A stretch of DNA of 64,000 nucleotides from contig OY754469.1 in NCBI GenBank assembly GCA_963575645.1, positions 46,830,753 to 46,894,752 on the forward strand. Reading direction: 5' to 3'. The notes beneath the pieces were generated by a model. That model was not told the DNA's origin. It worked only from the letters and a program-made list of their open reading frames with translations, and searched no databases. Positions 44,601-53,804 of this stretch are shown in pieces. Source of the stretch: Xanthostigma xanthostigma (Eukaryota > Arthropoda > Insecta > Raphidioptera > Raphidiidae). Each line of letters opens with the position of its first letter. The first letter of the stretch is position 1. Both the position numbers and the translations under genes were made by a program.

Positions 44601-45330
44601 CCTTCCCAGCTCCTTTAGCATATTTTCGGCCGAACTTTATGCAATTCTAATGGCGCTACAGGACATAAAAAGAAGAGCTCCCAACAAATATTTAATCTGC
44701 TCTGACTCCTGGAGTGCTATCAGCTCACTCAAGAAATTAGAAGAAAAAGACAACTCCTTACTATCTGAAATTCTAAACTCCGTTCTTTCATTAAGCTACC
44801 AGTTTTCTGTTTTTTTCATCTGGGTACCGGGTCATTGCGGCATCACTGGGAATGAACGAGTTGACGAAGAGGCCAAAAATGCTATCCTCCGAAATGTTGC
44901 CCAAATACATACGAACATTCCACTTCCAGATGCCAAGAATTTCTACAAAAAAGACATAATCGAAGAATGGAAAAATATCTGGCTTAACATCACTTCTAAT
45001 AAACTGAGGAAAACAAAACAGCACACAAATAAAATGACTACCTCTTCACAAACCCTAAGAAGAAATGAAACAGTTTTGACTAGACTAAGAATCGGACATA
45101 CCAACCTTACTCACTCATATATAAGAAAAAAAGAAAACCCTCCTAATTGCGAAGTCTGTGACACACCTCTTAGTGTTGAACATATTTTAATTACATGCCC
45201 TAAATACAGAAATGAAAGAAGAAGTGTAAACTTACCTTATTCACTCGAAGAAGTGCTGATGGACGATGATTCTAGTGTTTCAAAATTGCTGAAGTTTTTG
45301 GACCTTACGTGCCTAAAAGACAAAATATAA
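41671..45330 (+). CDS. LINE ORF2: endonuclease, reverse transcriptase, RNase H
   Basis: 1219 aa from the first ATG (MLITQWNLNGYYNN); an upstream GTG in frame at 41638 overlaps ORF1 and is less likely the start. The apurinic-like endonuclease covers 1-220, with N8, E34, GDFNAH (131-136) and SDHFP (207-211). The reverse transcriptase covers about 430-720, with catalytic D573, IPQGSVISP (630-638) and YADD (661-664). RNase H runs about 950-1075, with D955, E988, D1012 and D1065. A CCHC motif lies at C1160-C1163-H1171-C1176. No stops or frameshifts are seen. The enzyme nicks the target and primes reverse transcription of its own RNA there. The 13-nt gap after ORF1 suggests reinitiation or termination-coupled translation. 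Confidence 0.95.
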   Translation: MLITQWNLNGYYNNYIEFKQLITEYQPSIIALQETHLKPTNSVSLKGYSANRHDDLTGLRAKGGTILFTQSSLHHSIIQLQTDLQAVATKITTHNLNFSICNVYIPPDTNPSEEDLTNLIKQLPHPYILVGDFNAHSDLWGCTSSNSKGKIIEKLLTDNSNICLMNNGQATHISTATGNTSIIDLTLASTTLASSLQWNIHLDTCNSDHFPILINITDMSSPGPTNKIMNFKKANWELFSTLIKFDSEITNPQERVQNIYDVIYKAQHSAIPTCKINSKSVPWWNKDIAEAIKIRKKALKIFLKHKTTESKIKYKKAKAKVRYLTKKAKTESWQSYLSSINISAPTKEIWEKINRIRNKKSKIGIPAIMYNNKLITKEEAIAEAFAIHFEKISSDDSLDPITMSNKTKMVNPDFSSDNRESYNSDFSLEELTAAIVKIKKNTPGPDNLYPETLKHIPSNELAYILKTLNMLWQNEVLPSKWKESIIIPIPKPDKNSLELNNYRPISITSPLSKIFERMVTNRLQWSLENKSLISNNQYGFRKKKSIIDVHTIFTNEINNAFINKQHVIAIYFDIYKAFDRLWKNVIMHQIHKWNYRGHLPIFIQNFLTDRSFQIKINNTFSNTGNLINGIPQGSVISPTLFQIAINSLSSIFQPPVQHLLYADDLIIYIRTSNLKYAQKKLQTALNKLHEWANNNGLYFTPEKTVCMNFNRLIKPTLNPVLKLNNCDLKYKSEKRFLGLLYDHKLSWKGHICDIKAKCNLKLNLIKVLSKQNWGADRISLLKIYKATVLSVLDFGCQIYNTATNTLLKKLDSIHNLGIRLSSGAYHTSPVVSLYSEAGELPLNFRRKLLCLNLTLNIASQENHPIRNSIITPQYQSLYNKQKRIKKPFYQHYEHLNFDNIMMHIKPTFPPWSKIKIQVIETLHNLKKNDTHPIVYQREFLEVLSKYPDFIPIYTDGSKMKDNVSCAYVIGQNSQSYSLPSSFSIFSAELYAILMALQDIKRRAPNKYLICSDSWSAISSLKKLEEKDNSLLSEILNSVLSLSYQFSVFFIWVPGHCGITGNERVDEEAKNAILRNVAQIHTNIPLPDAKNFYKKDIIEEWKNIWLNITSNKLRKTKQHTNKMTTSSQTLRRNETVLTRLRIGHTNLTHSYIRKKENPPNCEVCDTPLSVEHILITCPKYRNERRSVNLPYSLEEVLMDDDSSVSKLLKFLDLTCLKDKI

Positions 45331-45447
45331 CATAGAAATAATTGTACTTACCTACTGCCTACTAATTTTAGAGTCATACATGTATGTTACTTACCATGAA
45401 TTAATATTATAGACTCGTGCACATAGCCTTAGTCGCTGCGCACTGTA

Positions 45448-45481
<34 letters not shown>
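45331..45481 (+). other. LINE 3' UTR and poly(A) tail
   Basis: 125 bp of 3' UTR, with CTAATTTTAGAGTC and GTCGCTGCGCACTG, lead into 26 A residues (45456-45481). No other tail repeat. Confidence 0.85.
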
Positions 45482-45485
<4 letters not shown>

Positions 45486-45535
45486 ATTTAATGTATTTAA
45501 TAAGCTTAATTACGACCGAGGTGTGTTGAAAAATG

Positions 45536-46680
45536 GTATACTCAAATCTTTGATTAACGTCTGATTAGAACTTTTCAATATTTAAAATTATCGACCAATT
45601 TTTCAGACAATATATTAACAAAAAAAATTGGTTGTCTGTAAAGTCGGTTTACGGACGATAGTTTTACGTGATAACGTATTCCGTAATACATAACCTAAAT
45701 TTATATAATAATTATAATAATTCGAATCTATGATATTGCATCTTTCGCTTCAAATTTAGGTAAATTTTATTAAGTAGAATAATAAAACACTATAAAAAGT
45801 ATACTATTATTATATAAAAAACAACTATGGCATGTATCTCTTTTGCGCATGCGCCGATTTTCCCCAAAAAATTTACAAAAATTTCTAGTAAAAATAGATA
45901 GAGTAAAAACCGTTTTAAAAACTATATTATTATTATATAAAACATCATTATAAGAGATATATTCTTTTACGCATGCGCCGATGTTCCCCAAAAACAATAG
46001 GCCACTTCATATTTGCATATCAAACATCCTCCCAAAATTTGGTTTCAATCCGCTTATCCTTGGTGTCGGACTGATAAGAAACGTCAAAAGTGACGTTTGC
46101 AACTGTCAAAGTATTATGTTCTAATAATAATTAGTTATTCCAATACTTAACTTAGAAGGCGTTGCATTTCACAAAATACTAATGTCAAAAAATTGAATTA
46201 AACATTAGAAATGCAGCCGTTTTCATGTTAAGACAAGACATACGTTCTCTTCTAATTTCCATGTACGGCAAACAAAGACGACCGACCGCGTCGCGCCATG
46301 CATTAGACAACATTGCATTAATTATACAGCTATTTTTCTATATAAATTTGTATAAAAAAACTGTTTAGGCAAATTCTGTTATACGAAATCTATGTAAAAT
46401 GTTCTCCTCTTTCGTTTAAGACTGGTTTCAAACCGATCTGATTTAAATTGAGCGAGAAATTAGCAAAAAGCACGCACAGGGTCAGGCGGAACGTTACGCG
46501 TTAGGAACGTTACACTTTTTCGTGCATGCAGCCGGTGTTTTATCAATTTATAAGATTGGTGATTCATCAATTTATAAGACGTTATCACGTCAAAAAATAT
46601 ATAATTAATACATTAACGTTTCGATCCGGATTTGGATATAAAAAAATATAAAATATAATAAGAATTGGAAAATCACAGGA
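45536..46680. mobile_element. Fold-back element F3 interrupted by family A
   Basis: The left half of family F is at 45536-45627 (TCAAATCTTTGATTAACGTC through CAGACAATATATTAAC). It resumes at 46592 as AATACATTAACGTTTCGATC. The break lies in an A-run, and element A3 fills the gap. The right arm of F3 is not complete. Confidence 0.68.
45628..46591 (-). mobile_element. Family A element, longest copy A3, nested in F3
   Basis: 964 bp. On the minus strand it starts GACGTGATAACGTC and ends CAGACAACCAA. Compared with A2 it has about 325 extra bases (45705-46030) carrying two copies of a CGGCGCATGCGCA segment with TGTTTTTTATATAATAATA. Those bases are related to family D (51980-52599). Flanked by A6-7 on both sides, which may be the target duplication. 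No coding frame of note; transposition class unknown. Confidence 0.75.
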
Positions 46681-47650
46681 AAGTGGACAGGTTAAAGATA
46701 AGATAACACCTTTCTTTATAAAGTATAACGTTTCGCTGTTATATTACAGCATCTTCAGATACTGAAAATTTGATACAAAGAATTAGTTACATTAAGTTCT
46801 CAACAAAAATGTTACAATTTGCGTACCTTTTTATATTGATGTTAAGTCAAATTTTATAAATGAGTCTAACTTGATATGGTAGAAGAAACGTAAATAAAAT
46901 ATAATTATTGCCGTTTAAAAAGTAAAATATTTGATATGAAATTTTTGTTGCCAAATAGAAAGCAATAATAAAACTTTCGACAGCGTTTAAGTAAAGAGAC
47001 ACCGAGAAACTTTAAAATGAAAAGATTGTTTCTGTAAAATAGAAATGTTTCAATCGAGAACAAATCATTCGGAATTATAGAGAGACATATTGCATGTACA
47101 TATAATACCCAGAGCAATCTACCGTCAAATATATCAAATAGGTAAAGGTATGATATTGAATAGTCTGCCATAGTTATCTATAAATAACATTGTAGCAGTT
47201 TTTACAACCTTTGTCTTAAATCCGGGGATTGGTCTATACTGACACTTGAACCATCGCAAGGAACTAATAAAACAAATGAGTGATAATTTTATTTAAAATG
47301 GCCAGTACAAAAATTAATTTTCTCATACTCTATGTAGCATTTACTTTCGTTAAAATTTGAAACTTCTATATCTTCAAATGCAAGTCTAATGCTTCGGTAT
47401 TTGCAGAAAAGGTTGCCAAAAAATTTGATTTGATAATGACCTTAGATTGTGATCATATAATTACAGTGTCCAGTCTAATGTCGTATTTAAACTTCCTGAC
47501 ATCTAGAACATTAGATTGTACTCACATAAAAGCATATGATTGTTCTATATAGACAAAGAAACGCTTTTCAAGCTAAATTTTGATCAAAATGCATAGAAAA
47601 ACGTCGTTTAGAAGTGGAGATTGTACAAAAAATGATGCTAAATACATGGA
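46681..47650. other. AT-rich intergenic DNA
   Basis: No gene was recognised. The 88-aa minus frame 46905-47171 is Phe/Ile/Leu-rich without family resemblance. 46720-46770 carries GTTTCGCTGTTATATTACAG, a fragment that looks repeat-derived. Confidence 0.4.
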
Positions 47651-47663
47651 TATTGGATATATA

Positions 47664-48073
47664 TTTAGATGAGTTTAGTTACAGTTAGTAATTATTATAA
47701 TATATTGTTTATAGAGTAGCTACTGTTTGCTACAATTGTTAAGAAACACCATAATATATTGTTTATAGAGTAGCTACTGTTTGCTACAATTGTTAAGAAA
47801 CACTAATATATTGTTTATAGAGTAGCTACTGTTTGCTACAATTGTTAAGAAACACGGTTACCAATGCTATAAATATTAGAATGATAGTTTGATAGTTGTG
47901 TCACTTTGGTGTAATGTAACACAGTCCGCCGCGAGAGTGGAAAGATTCGGGGTTCGTATCCCGACGGTGACATTGTTGAAAATAATAAACTAATTTTTCT
48001 ATGTTGATGGCATTGTAACAATGGGTGTTTCTTAACAATTGTAGCAAACAGTAGCTACTCTATAAAAAAAAAA
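47664..48073 (+). mobile_element. Poly(A)-tailed retroposon with hairpin arms and tRNA-like core
   Basis: Flanked by the direct repeat ATTGGATATATA (47652-47663, 48074-48085), with an A-run immediately before the right copy. Three tandem units of 52-54 bp (47697-47855) contain GAGTAGCTACTGTTTGCTAC. One perfect 40-bp inverted copy lies near the 3' end (48025-48064). Between them sits a tRNA-like sequence (47899-47972). A transcript could fold with the 3' arm pairing to any of the three 5' arms. Confidence 0.7.
47899..47972 (+). pseudogene. tRNA-like sequence (degenerate)
   Basis: 74 nt with the acceptor pair TGTCAC / GTGACA, a D-stem GTGT / ACAC, and a B-box-like GGTTCGTATCCC. The T-arm needs an eight-base loop or mismatches and the anticodon arm is not clear, so it is a tRNA-derived relic or pol III promoter rather than a working tRNA. 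Confidence 0.55.
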
Positions 48074-48085
48074 ATTGGATATATA

Positions 48086-48786
48086 GTTTAATAAAAATAT
48101 CGTTTCAATCGATCAGTTATTTTTCGAGTAGGATCGATTAACTTTACTATCTTTATTATGGAAAAATATGTATTTTCAGTCTGTCACTATCAAATCAGAT
48201 TTTTTGACGATTCTTTCTGCAACCCAGCATAAGACTTTACAGACTTAATAAAAATGTTCCAGTCAACATTTTTCAAGTGCCATTAGTTCAACTAGTCGAT
48301 TTGAGAGCGATTTATTATGGAAACAAGTGACTTAATTTTATTTTAAATGAAATAAGCTTTCGTCGCATTCACATTTATCCTTTTATATACGATATACTGT
48401 ATGTATTGGAGTAGTTGAAAATCTGTAAAGTCGTCAGATTGTCGCAAGTTGACTCGATCACCGAGTCAATATGTGTTGCATGCATAGAGAAGAGCTCGAG
48501 AACGATGACGACGGTAAGCTTATGTCAATAAGCGAGAAAGCATCGCGAGGATTTCTTATGCAGAGCAGGTAAAGATATTAACTTCACAGTTAGAGAGCTA
48601 AAGTTGTTTTTGCATCAACTAGACTTTGTTTCTTAGTATACAAGCTGTCGATAGAACTGATGCATTCTTTTCACAAACAGAGTGTAGACTGTTGAATTTA
48701 AAAAAAAAAACTGTCAATATAAAACTCTACTATTTATACTTTAAAAGAATTACAAAATTGATATTAACATTTTTATTTGTTTATTA
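48086..48786. other. Nothing recognised
   Basis: No supported gene or repeat. Confidence 0.4.
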
Positions 48787-48925
48787 GTGTATATTTGCCA
48801 TATGGCACTTACACTATTGTCGTTGGTCGGATGGCGGGACTTAGGGGTCGGACAAAAATTTCTCGATGTTTCATAGTCTCCTAAGAAGTTTGGCACCATT
48901 TTTGGAAATGTCTGTTTATATATGT
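48787..48925 (+). repeat. Family Q repeat, copy Q2
   Basis: Match to 17769-17900, ending in the shared AAGTTTGGCACCATTTTT and TGTTTATATATG. The following 48940-49220 has TTCGAAGGAGTTAA and AAATTTGGACCACAA, reminiscent of an LTR or retroposon tail, but I cannot bound it. Confidence 0.6.
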
Positions 48926-50200
48926 ACGGGCTATAATTTTCGAAGGAGTTAATTTATTTTAACGAAATTTGGACCACAATTATTGAAATCCATCACCGCA
49001 CGAAGCCTACTTAATAAGGGCCCAATCGGGCAACTTTAAGGGTAGGTTTTAGGAGTTGAAAAATATTTTTGGGCCCAAAAATACAGAAAAAATTCTCAGA
49101 AAAGTTTCAAAATTGAAAGTTAACCCAATAGTAAAATAAAAATGTGCCGCCAAAATTTCATTAAAATCGGCCCCGGCCCGACAGGAAAACACAAGTTTAC
49201 TGATATCGATTCACTTACTGAACGGTGCATATAATTTGTTGAATTGATAATATTATTGAAATTAAGAAAAATGTTGTTTTAAGGGGTGTATTAAGGGGTA
49301 AAATTTTTTATTTTGTCCGAAAACAGTTAAGTTCATATAATAGAGCCACACTGCCTATAAAAGCAAATACACTATATTGTCGGCAGGGTTTGGCACTGCG
49401 ACCCGATTTTGTATTTTTTATACCTACAAAAAATCTACGCCAACAACTGTAAGATACTGTGAAATATCTCAAATAAATATTGATGGTAGTGTTATTATTT
49501 CAAAAATAGATACGTCAACAAAATATTTTACACTTCCAAACCTGAATGTAGATAATTTGAAAGATGACAGACAGGAATATAACGCTAATTGATTTTTAAA
49601 CATCGCTCGGGATTTTCAAAGAAACCTGCGTATTTACATTGCAACAAAAAAGTCGTCTCGACGTTCGACATATTATTATGTCGGTAACAGCCAATAGTTA
49701 AAGCGTCGCCGTAATCGACGTTTCCGGCGATGCAATGCAACTGTCACAAGAGGAACCCTTTTTCTATACCGATTTTACATTAACTGTAAATAGGGAACGT
49801 GTTTATCAGTTATTGGACACTATTACTAGATTTTAGTAGGTATCTAATTTAATAATATGTTTTTTTTTTTTGTTTTAGATGATTTTTGAAGAAACGCCAG
49901 TGGGTACCGATTACGCAGATTTTTTTACGGCGCTCCAAAGATCATACAGTAATCTTGTCAATTTTTGACATTTTTAAATAAAAAAAATTGCACTCCGAGA
50001 GTGCCGGCAGAAGTGAAAACTTGAATATTACCTCTACTCTCCATCCGTCTTACGAATTTTCGATCAGGTCACGTGTCCTGACGCGAGTTTAACATTTTTT
50101 ACCCATTACAAAAAAAGTGTACAACGCCGCTAAAGAAGTTTTCACTTCAAAAATAAACATATTTCTGAATTGTTAGTAGAAGTTTTGTTCCAAAATATGT
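48926..50200. other. Intergenic DNA, nothing firmly recognised
   Basis: The frame 49377-49592 (71 aa) has no family resemblance. No RNA gene was seen. Confidence 0.4.
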
Positions 50201-50480
50201 ATTGAAGGAGATTTATTTGGTTGAGGAACAACAACAGTACAATATTATTTGCACAATTGACAGAACAATTTTATAAGAAAACTGTTTTATGATAATTTTA
50301 AATTTAAAAATTTGTCGAGATTCATAATAAATGATCATGTAGAATTATTTTTACAATTTACCATCTTAACTTGCATTGACGCCCTGATGATAAAAATATA
50401 TTTTTCGAAACGTTGGCCACAAGCGATACACTGGTAAAGCTTATTTTCAATTGTTCCTCAACCAAATAAATCTCCTTCAA
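50201..50480. mobile_element. MITE-like element with 30-bp inverted ends
   Basis: TATTGAAGGAGATTTATTTG and GGTTGAGGAACA at 50200-50231 are exactly inverted at 50449-50480. The interior includes CGAAACGTTGGCCACAAGCG, also seen near 8270. 280 bp, non-coding. The target duplication is unclear. Confidence 0.68.
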
Positions 50481-50684
50481 TATTTCTGAATGTGTACACT
50501 TTTAGATAGTAAAACTCCAAACCCAAAAATTCTCATAGTTTTCCTTGAAAAAAATCACAAAAATGACCTTCTTTTCCGGCTCCTAGGTGGATATCTCCCC
50601 TTAAGTTACGAACGTTATCGGAATTTTCAGTACATGGAAAATTTATCTGAAATATTTAGCCTAAACGTCAACTCGCTTATGTTA

Positions 50685-51203
50685 AAATAAATAAAATTGT
50701 CGACCAATTTTTTTCAGACCAAATATTGATAAAAATAATATAAAAATATAAATCAAATTAACAAAGGATGACGTTTCGATCCGGATTTGGAGTTTCTTCA
50801 GAAATATCTAAAAAATATAAAAATTAATTAGTATTATTTATTTATTATCTAATGGAATGCACGAATGGTTGAATGAATTAAAAATTAATGAAAAATTAAT
50901 AACAAACAAATTTTTTAATACGTAGTCATGGATATCTAAGTACCCATAAAGAAAAAATTATTTAAAAAACAAACAATTATTTCAAAATAATATCATAAAT
51001 ATTATATTTAAAATAATACTAATTAATTTTTATATTTTTTAGATATTTCTGAAGAAGATCCAAATCCGGATCGAAACGTCATCCTTTGTTAATTTGATTT
51101 ATATTTTTATATTATTTTTTGTCAATATATGGTCTGAAAAAAATTGGTCGACAATTTTATTTATTTGAAGAGTATTCAGACGTTAATCAAAGATTTGAAT
51201 TTC
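50685..51203. mobile_element. Fold-back MITE, family F, copy F4
   Basis: Left arm AATTGTCGACCAATTTTTTTC, right arm GAAAAAAATTGGTCGAC plus GACGTTAATCAAAGATTTGA. Inner inverted segments with CGATCCGGATTTGGA / TCCAAATCCGGATCG at 50780-50796 and 51058-51074. Non-coding. Confidence 0.72.
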
Positions 51204-51806
51204 GCTTATATTGAATTTCGGTGAAATTTAATGACTCAGTTCTCCATCTTTCCCGACTATATAAAAACAGTTTGAGGATTCCGTGCCTCTTTTAATAACT
51301 ATAACGCCACTGACAATATGAAAACCGTACAGAGACTTTCAGAATGCCATTTCCGTTTCCGATAATCAAAATCAACTTTAAAACTGACGCTAATCGCAAC
51401 CAGGCAGAACGCGGTGTACACTTTTTAACTGAACTAGATATAGATGGTAAGAGCTGATACAACACGAACTTGTACTTACTTTTAACACCCAGATTGCCGT
51501 AAAATCTTTTCCAATCTACATCTCTTAAGATAATTCCTACAATACACATTCTGCAAGATGCAGCAGCGGAGCACACTTTAATCTGTCTTATAACAACAAT
51601 TATTTGTCTCTCTGCAACGTCGTCAAAAACTAATCTTATACTTGAAAGAGTTAAATAATTAATTCTGCTGCATCTTGTGACCAGAAGCGTTGTTTGGCTT
51701 ATTCAACTGAACTGCTGAGAGTCGACTTTTTATTTTTGAAAAAAATTACACTATACGCGGAAGTGATGCTGCATTTCTAAAAATGCAGAATCAAAAATGT
51801 TAACTA
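51204..51806. other. Unique, less AT-rich segment with possible exons
   Basis: The segment 51270-51600 stands out in composition and is not repeated in the window. Both strands show splice-like signals: plus, 51343-51446; minus, exons 51480-51550 and up to 51428 around a 51-nt intron. See the separate entry. Confidence 0.35.
51343..51446 (+). CDS. Candidate internal or initial host exon
   Basis: After CTTTCAG, a frame from ATG at 51344 reads MPFPFPIIKINFKTDANRNQ and 14 more residues, to a GATG|GTAAGA donor at 51447. On the minus strand an equally plausible exon pair exists: CTTGCAG acceptor, exon 51480-51550, GTAAGT donor, 51-nt intron, TTCAG acceptor, then open frame below 51428. Only one strand, if either, can be right. 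I recognise no protein family. Treat as a lead. Confidence 0.2.
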
Positions 51807-52779
51807 TAACGGTCCGTCCCGGTTTCACCCGAGTGCGACAGATATAATTCTGCAAAATGTATTTCGTTTGCGACCCGGCGTCTTGAACTATTGAGCAAAT
51901 TCTACCGGATTTGCTTCTGAACTAATGGCTTTTAGCGAACTGTATCAGATGTCGCTACTTGGTACTAATACAGTTTTTTACCATTTCAACCCACAAGTAG
52001 GGAATGGTACTAGTTTAGGTCAAAAATCACTTTTCAAAAATTTTACAATATCTTTCCGTTTTGAGGTCCCCGAATCCAAAAAACATATTTTTGAAAAAAC
52101 TCTGTGCGTTTGTTAGTCTGTGAACACGATACAGGTCAAACGGATGAGCGGATTGAAACCAAATTTTGGGAGGATGTTTGGTATGCAAATATGAAAAGCT
52201 CTATTGTTTTTGGGGAAAATCGGCGCATGCGCAGAAAAGATATATGCTAAAACGGTATTTTTTATATAATAATGGTATACTTTTCATAACGGCTTATTAT
52301 TCTATTTATTTTTTCAAGAAAGTTTCGTTAAAATTTTTTTTCTAAACTTTATAGTTTCGGAAATATTTTGAAAACAAAAAAAATCAGCCGCTCTATTGTT
52401 TTATGGATCTGTCAGAAATAAACTATAGTTCGTCATGCTTTGATTAATTTTTACATGACGGGTAACCGTGGCAACGAATATTAAATATCATATTGAATAC
52501 TAGCCATTACCCGCGTCACCTCAGAAATGTTATTTTCTATATTATAAGTACTCAAACGTCATTGAAGTTGGAATGGACCCGTCGCCCAATTGGCTGGAAT
52601 TTTTTTGTTTGCTTCTGAACTAAAAGCTTTGAGTAAATTCTATCAGATGTCGTTGCATGCTAATAAACCAGTTTTTTTGAGAAAACACCGTAATTTTGTA
52701 GAAAATATTTAGATAATATAAAAACTATCCTATAGCGTAAGTTGCACCAAGTAAGACACATTTACAAAATTTCATTAAA
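51807..52779 (+). mobile_element. RTE-type tail R2, interrupted by family D element
   Basis: The R2 head (GGTCCGTCCCGGTTTCACCC) runs to AATACAGTTTTTT at 51979. R2 resumes at about 52600 with TTTTTTGTTTGCTTCTGAAC and continues to TTCATTAAA. In the uninterrupted copy at 35458 these two parts are adjacent (AAAACAGTTTTTTTTGTTTG). Confidence 0.72.
51980..52599 (+). mobile_element. Family D element, copy D1, nested in R2
   Basis: Starts ACCATTTCAACCCACAAG and ends GTTGGAATGGACCCGTC then GCCCAATTGGCTGGAA. The 11-bp ends ACCATTCCAAC are inverted in D2. About 620 bp, non-coding. It includes GCGGATTGAAACCAAATTTT, shared with family A, and CGGCGCATGCGCA. Insertion in a T-run. Confidence 0.75.
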
Positions 52780-52782
52780 TGT

Positions 52783-53160
52783 GACCTGTGTGGTACTCCC
52801 GAGGGACGATACGGAATCGGTGTAGGTGTCGTCTATCCCGCGTATTTAAGAGAAGTTTACTGTAGACTAGAACGGCGTCCTGTATTCATGTATCTCTATA
52901 ACCTGGATGTGTTCATGTAGTGTAACATAACATGTTGTTGGTTGTATGTGGTTGTACTATGTCTAATTTATTCAGTGAGTGTAACCACGAAATGCTGTAT
53001 GGGACTTCCTATATATTATATAACATAATGTAGCCGTAACGCCAACGTGCCCCGTGCGGAAAAAAACGACAATAACAACACAAAATGTCCTGAACTAAAC
53101 TCTACATAACATGAAATTTATAGGTTGATACTCAATTTTGTGGTCTCTCCTATAGTAAAA
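52783..53160 (+). repeat. Possible solo LTR (boundaries uncertain)
   Basis: Begins TGTGACCTGTGTGGTACTCC right at the end of the R2 module, contains CGTATTTAAGAG like a TATA region, and is richer in G+C than its neighbours. No matching second LTR or internal retroelement was found, and I could not define its right end or a duplication. Confidence 0.3.
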
Positions 53161-53183
53161 TAGTCAAACAATTTCTGTAATTT

Positions 53184-53804
53184 TACCATTCCAACCCACA
53201 AGTGGGGAATGGTACTAGTTCAGGTCAAAAATCATTTTTAAAAAATTTTACAATATCTTTCCGTTTTGAGGTCCCCCGAATCCAAAAAACACATTTTTGA
53301 AAAAAACTCTGCGTCTGTTAGTCTGTGAACACGATACAGGTCAAACGGATGAGCGGATTGAAACCAAATTTTGGGAGGATGTTTGGTATGCAAATATGAA
53401 GTGCCCTCTTGTTTTTGGGGAAAATCGGCGCATGCGCAGAAGAGATATATGCTATAACGGTGTTTTTTATATAATAATAGTAGGTATAATTTTCATAACA
53501 TCTTATGATTCTATTTATTTTTTCAAAAAAGTTTTGTTTAAACATTCTTTTTCTAAACATTATAGTTTCGGAAATATTTTGAAAATAAAAAAATCAGCCG
53601 CTCTTCTGTTTTATGGATGTCAGAAATAAACTAGCTAGGCATGCTTTGATTAATTTTTACATGACGTGCTCATATTGTGTAGGTAAGAAATAGCAAACAT
53701 CATATGGAATACTAGCCATTACCCGCATCACCTCACGCGATATCAGAAATTTTATTTTCTTTATTTTTGAAGTTGGAATGGTCCCGTCACCCAATTGGCT
53801 GGAA
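53184..53804 (+). mobile_element. Family D element, copy D2
   Basis: Direct repeat of D1, 1.2 kb downstream. It has TACCATTCCAACCCACAAG at the left and GTTGGAATGGTCCCGTCACC at the right. The 110-aa plus frame 53297-53629 and the minus frame are chance frames inside the repeat. Confidence 0.75.

Larger units (their letters stand above)
39796..45481 (+). mobile_element. Full-length I/Jockey-type LINE
   Basis: The 5.69-kb element lies between perfect 12-bp target duplications. It comprises a ~380-bp 5' UTR starting GGGAGTCTTGTTCCG, ORF1, ORF2, a short 3' UTR and 26 A residues (45456-45481). The GC-rich palindromic stretch CGCGCTCGCGCGCGTTGCGC at 40079-40102 lies in the 5' UTR. Both ORFs are open and the duplication is intact, so this copy is young and possibly still active. 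The C-terminal RNase H favours the I clade over the classical Jockey clade. Confidence 0.93.

Noticed and set aside
45456..45481. A-run as a simple microsatellite
   Set aside because: It directly precedes an exact copy of the 5' flanking duplication, so it is the LINE poly(A) tail.
47697..47855. CRISPR-like array (three regular repeats)
   Set aside because: Units are directly adjacent with no unique spacers, and the setting is clearly eukaryotic.
52783..53160. Firm solo-LTR call
   Set aside because: TG start and TATA-like motif are suggestive, but no CA end, duplication or second copy was found in the window, so only a low-confidence entry was kept.
53297..53629. 110-aa frame MKKTLRLLVCEHDTG...
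   Set aside because: Lies wholly within repeat D2, and the corresponding frame in D1 is broken. No domain was recognised.
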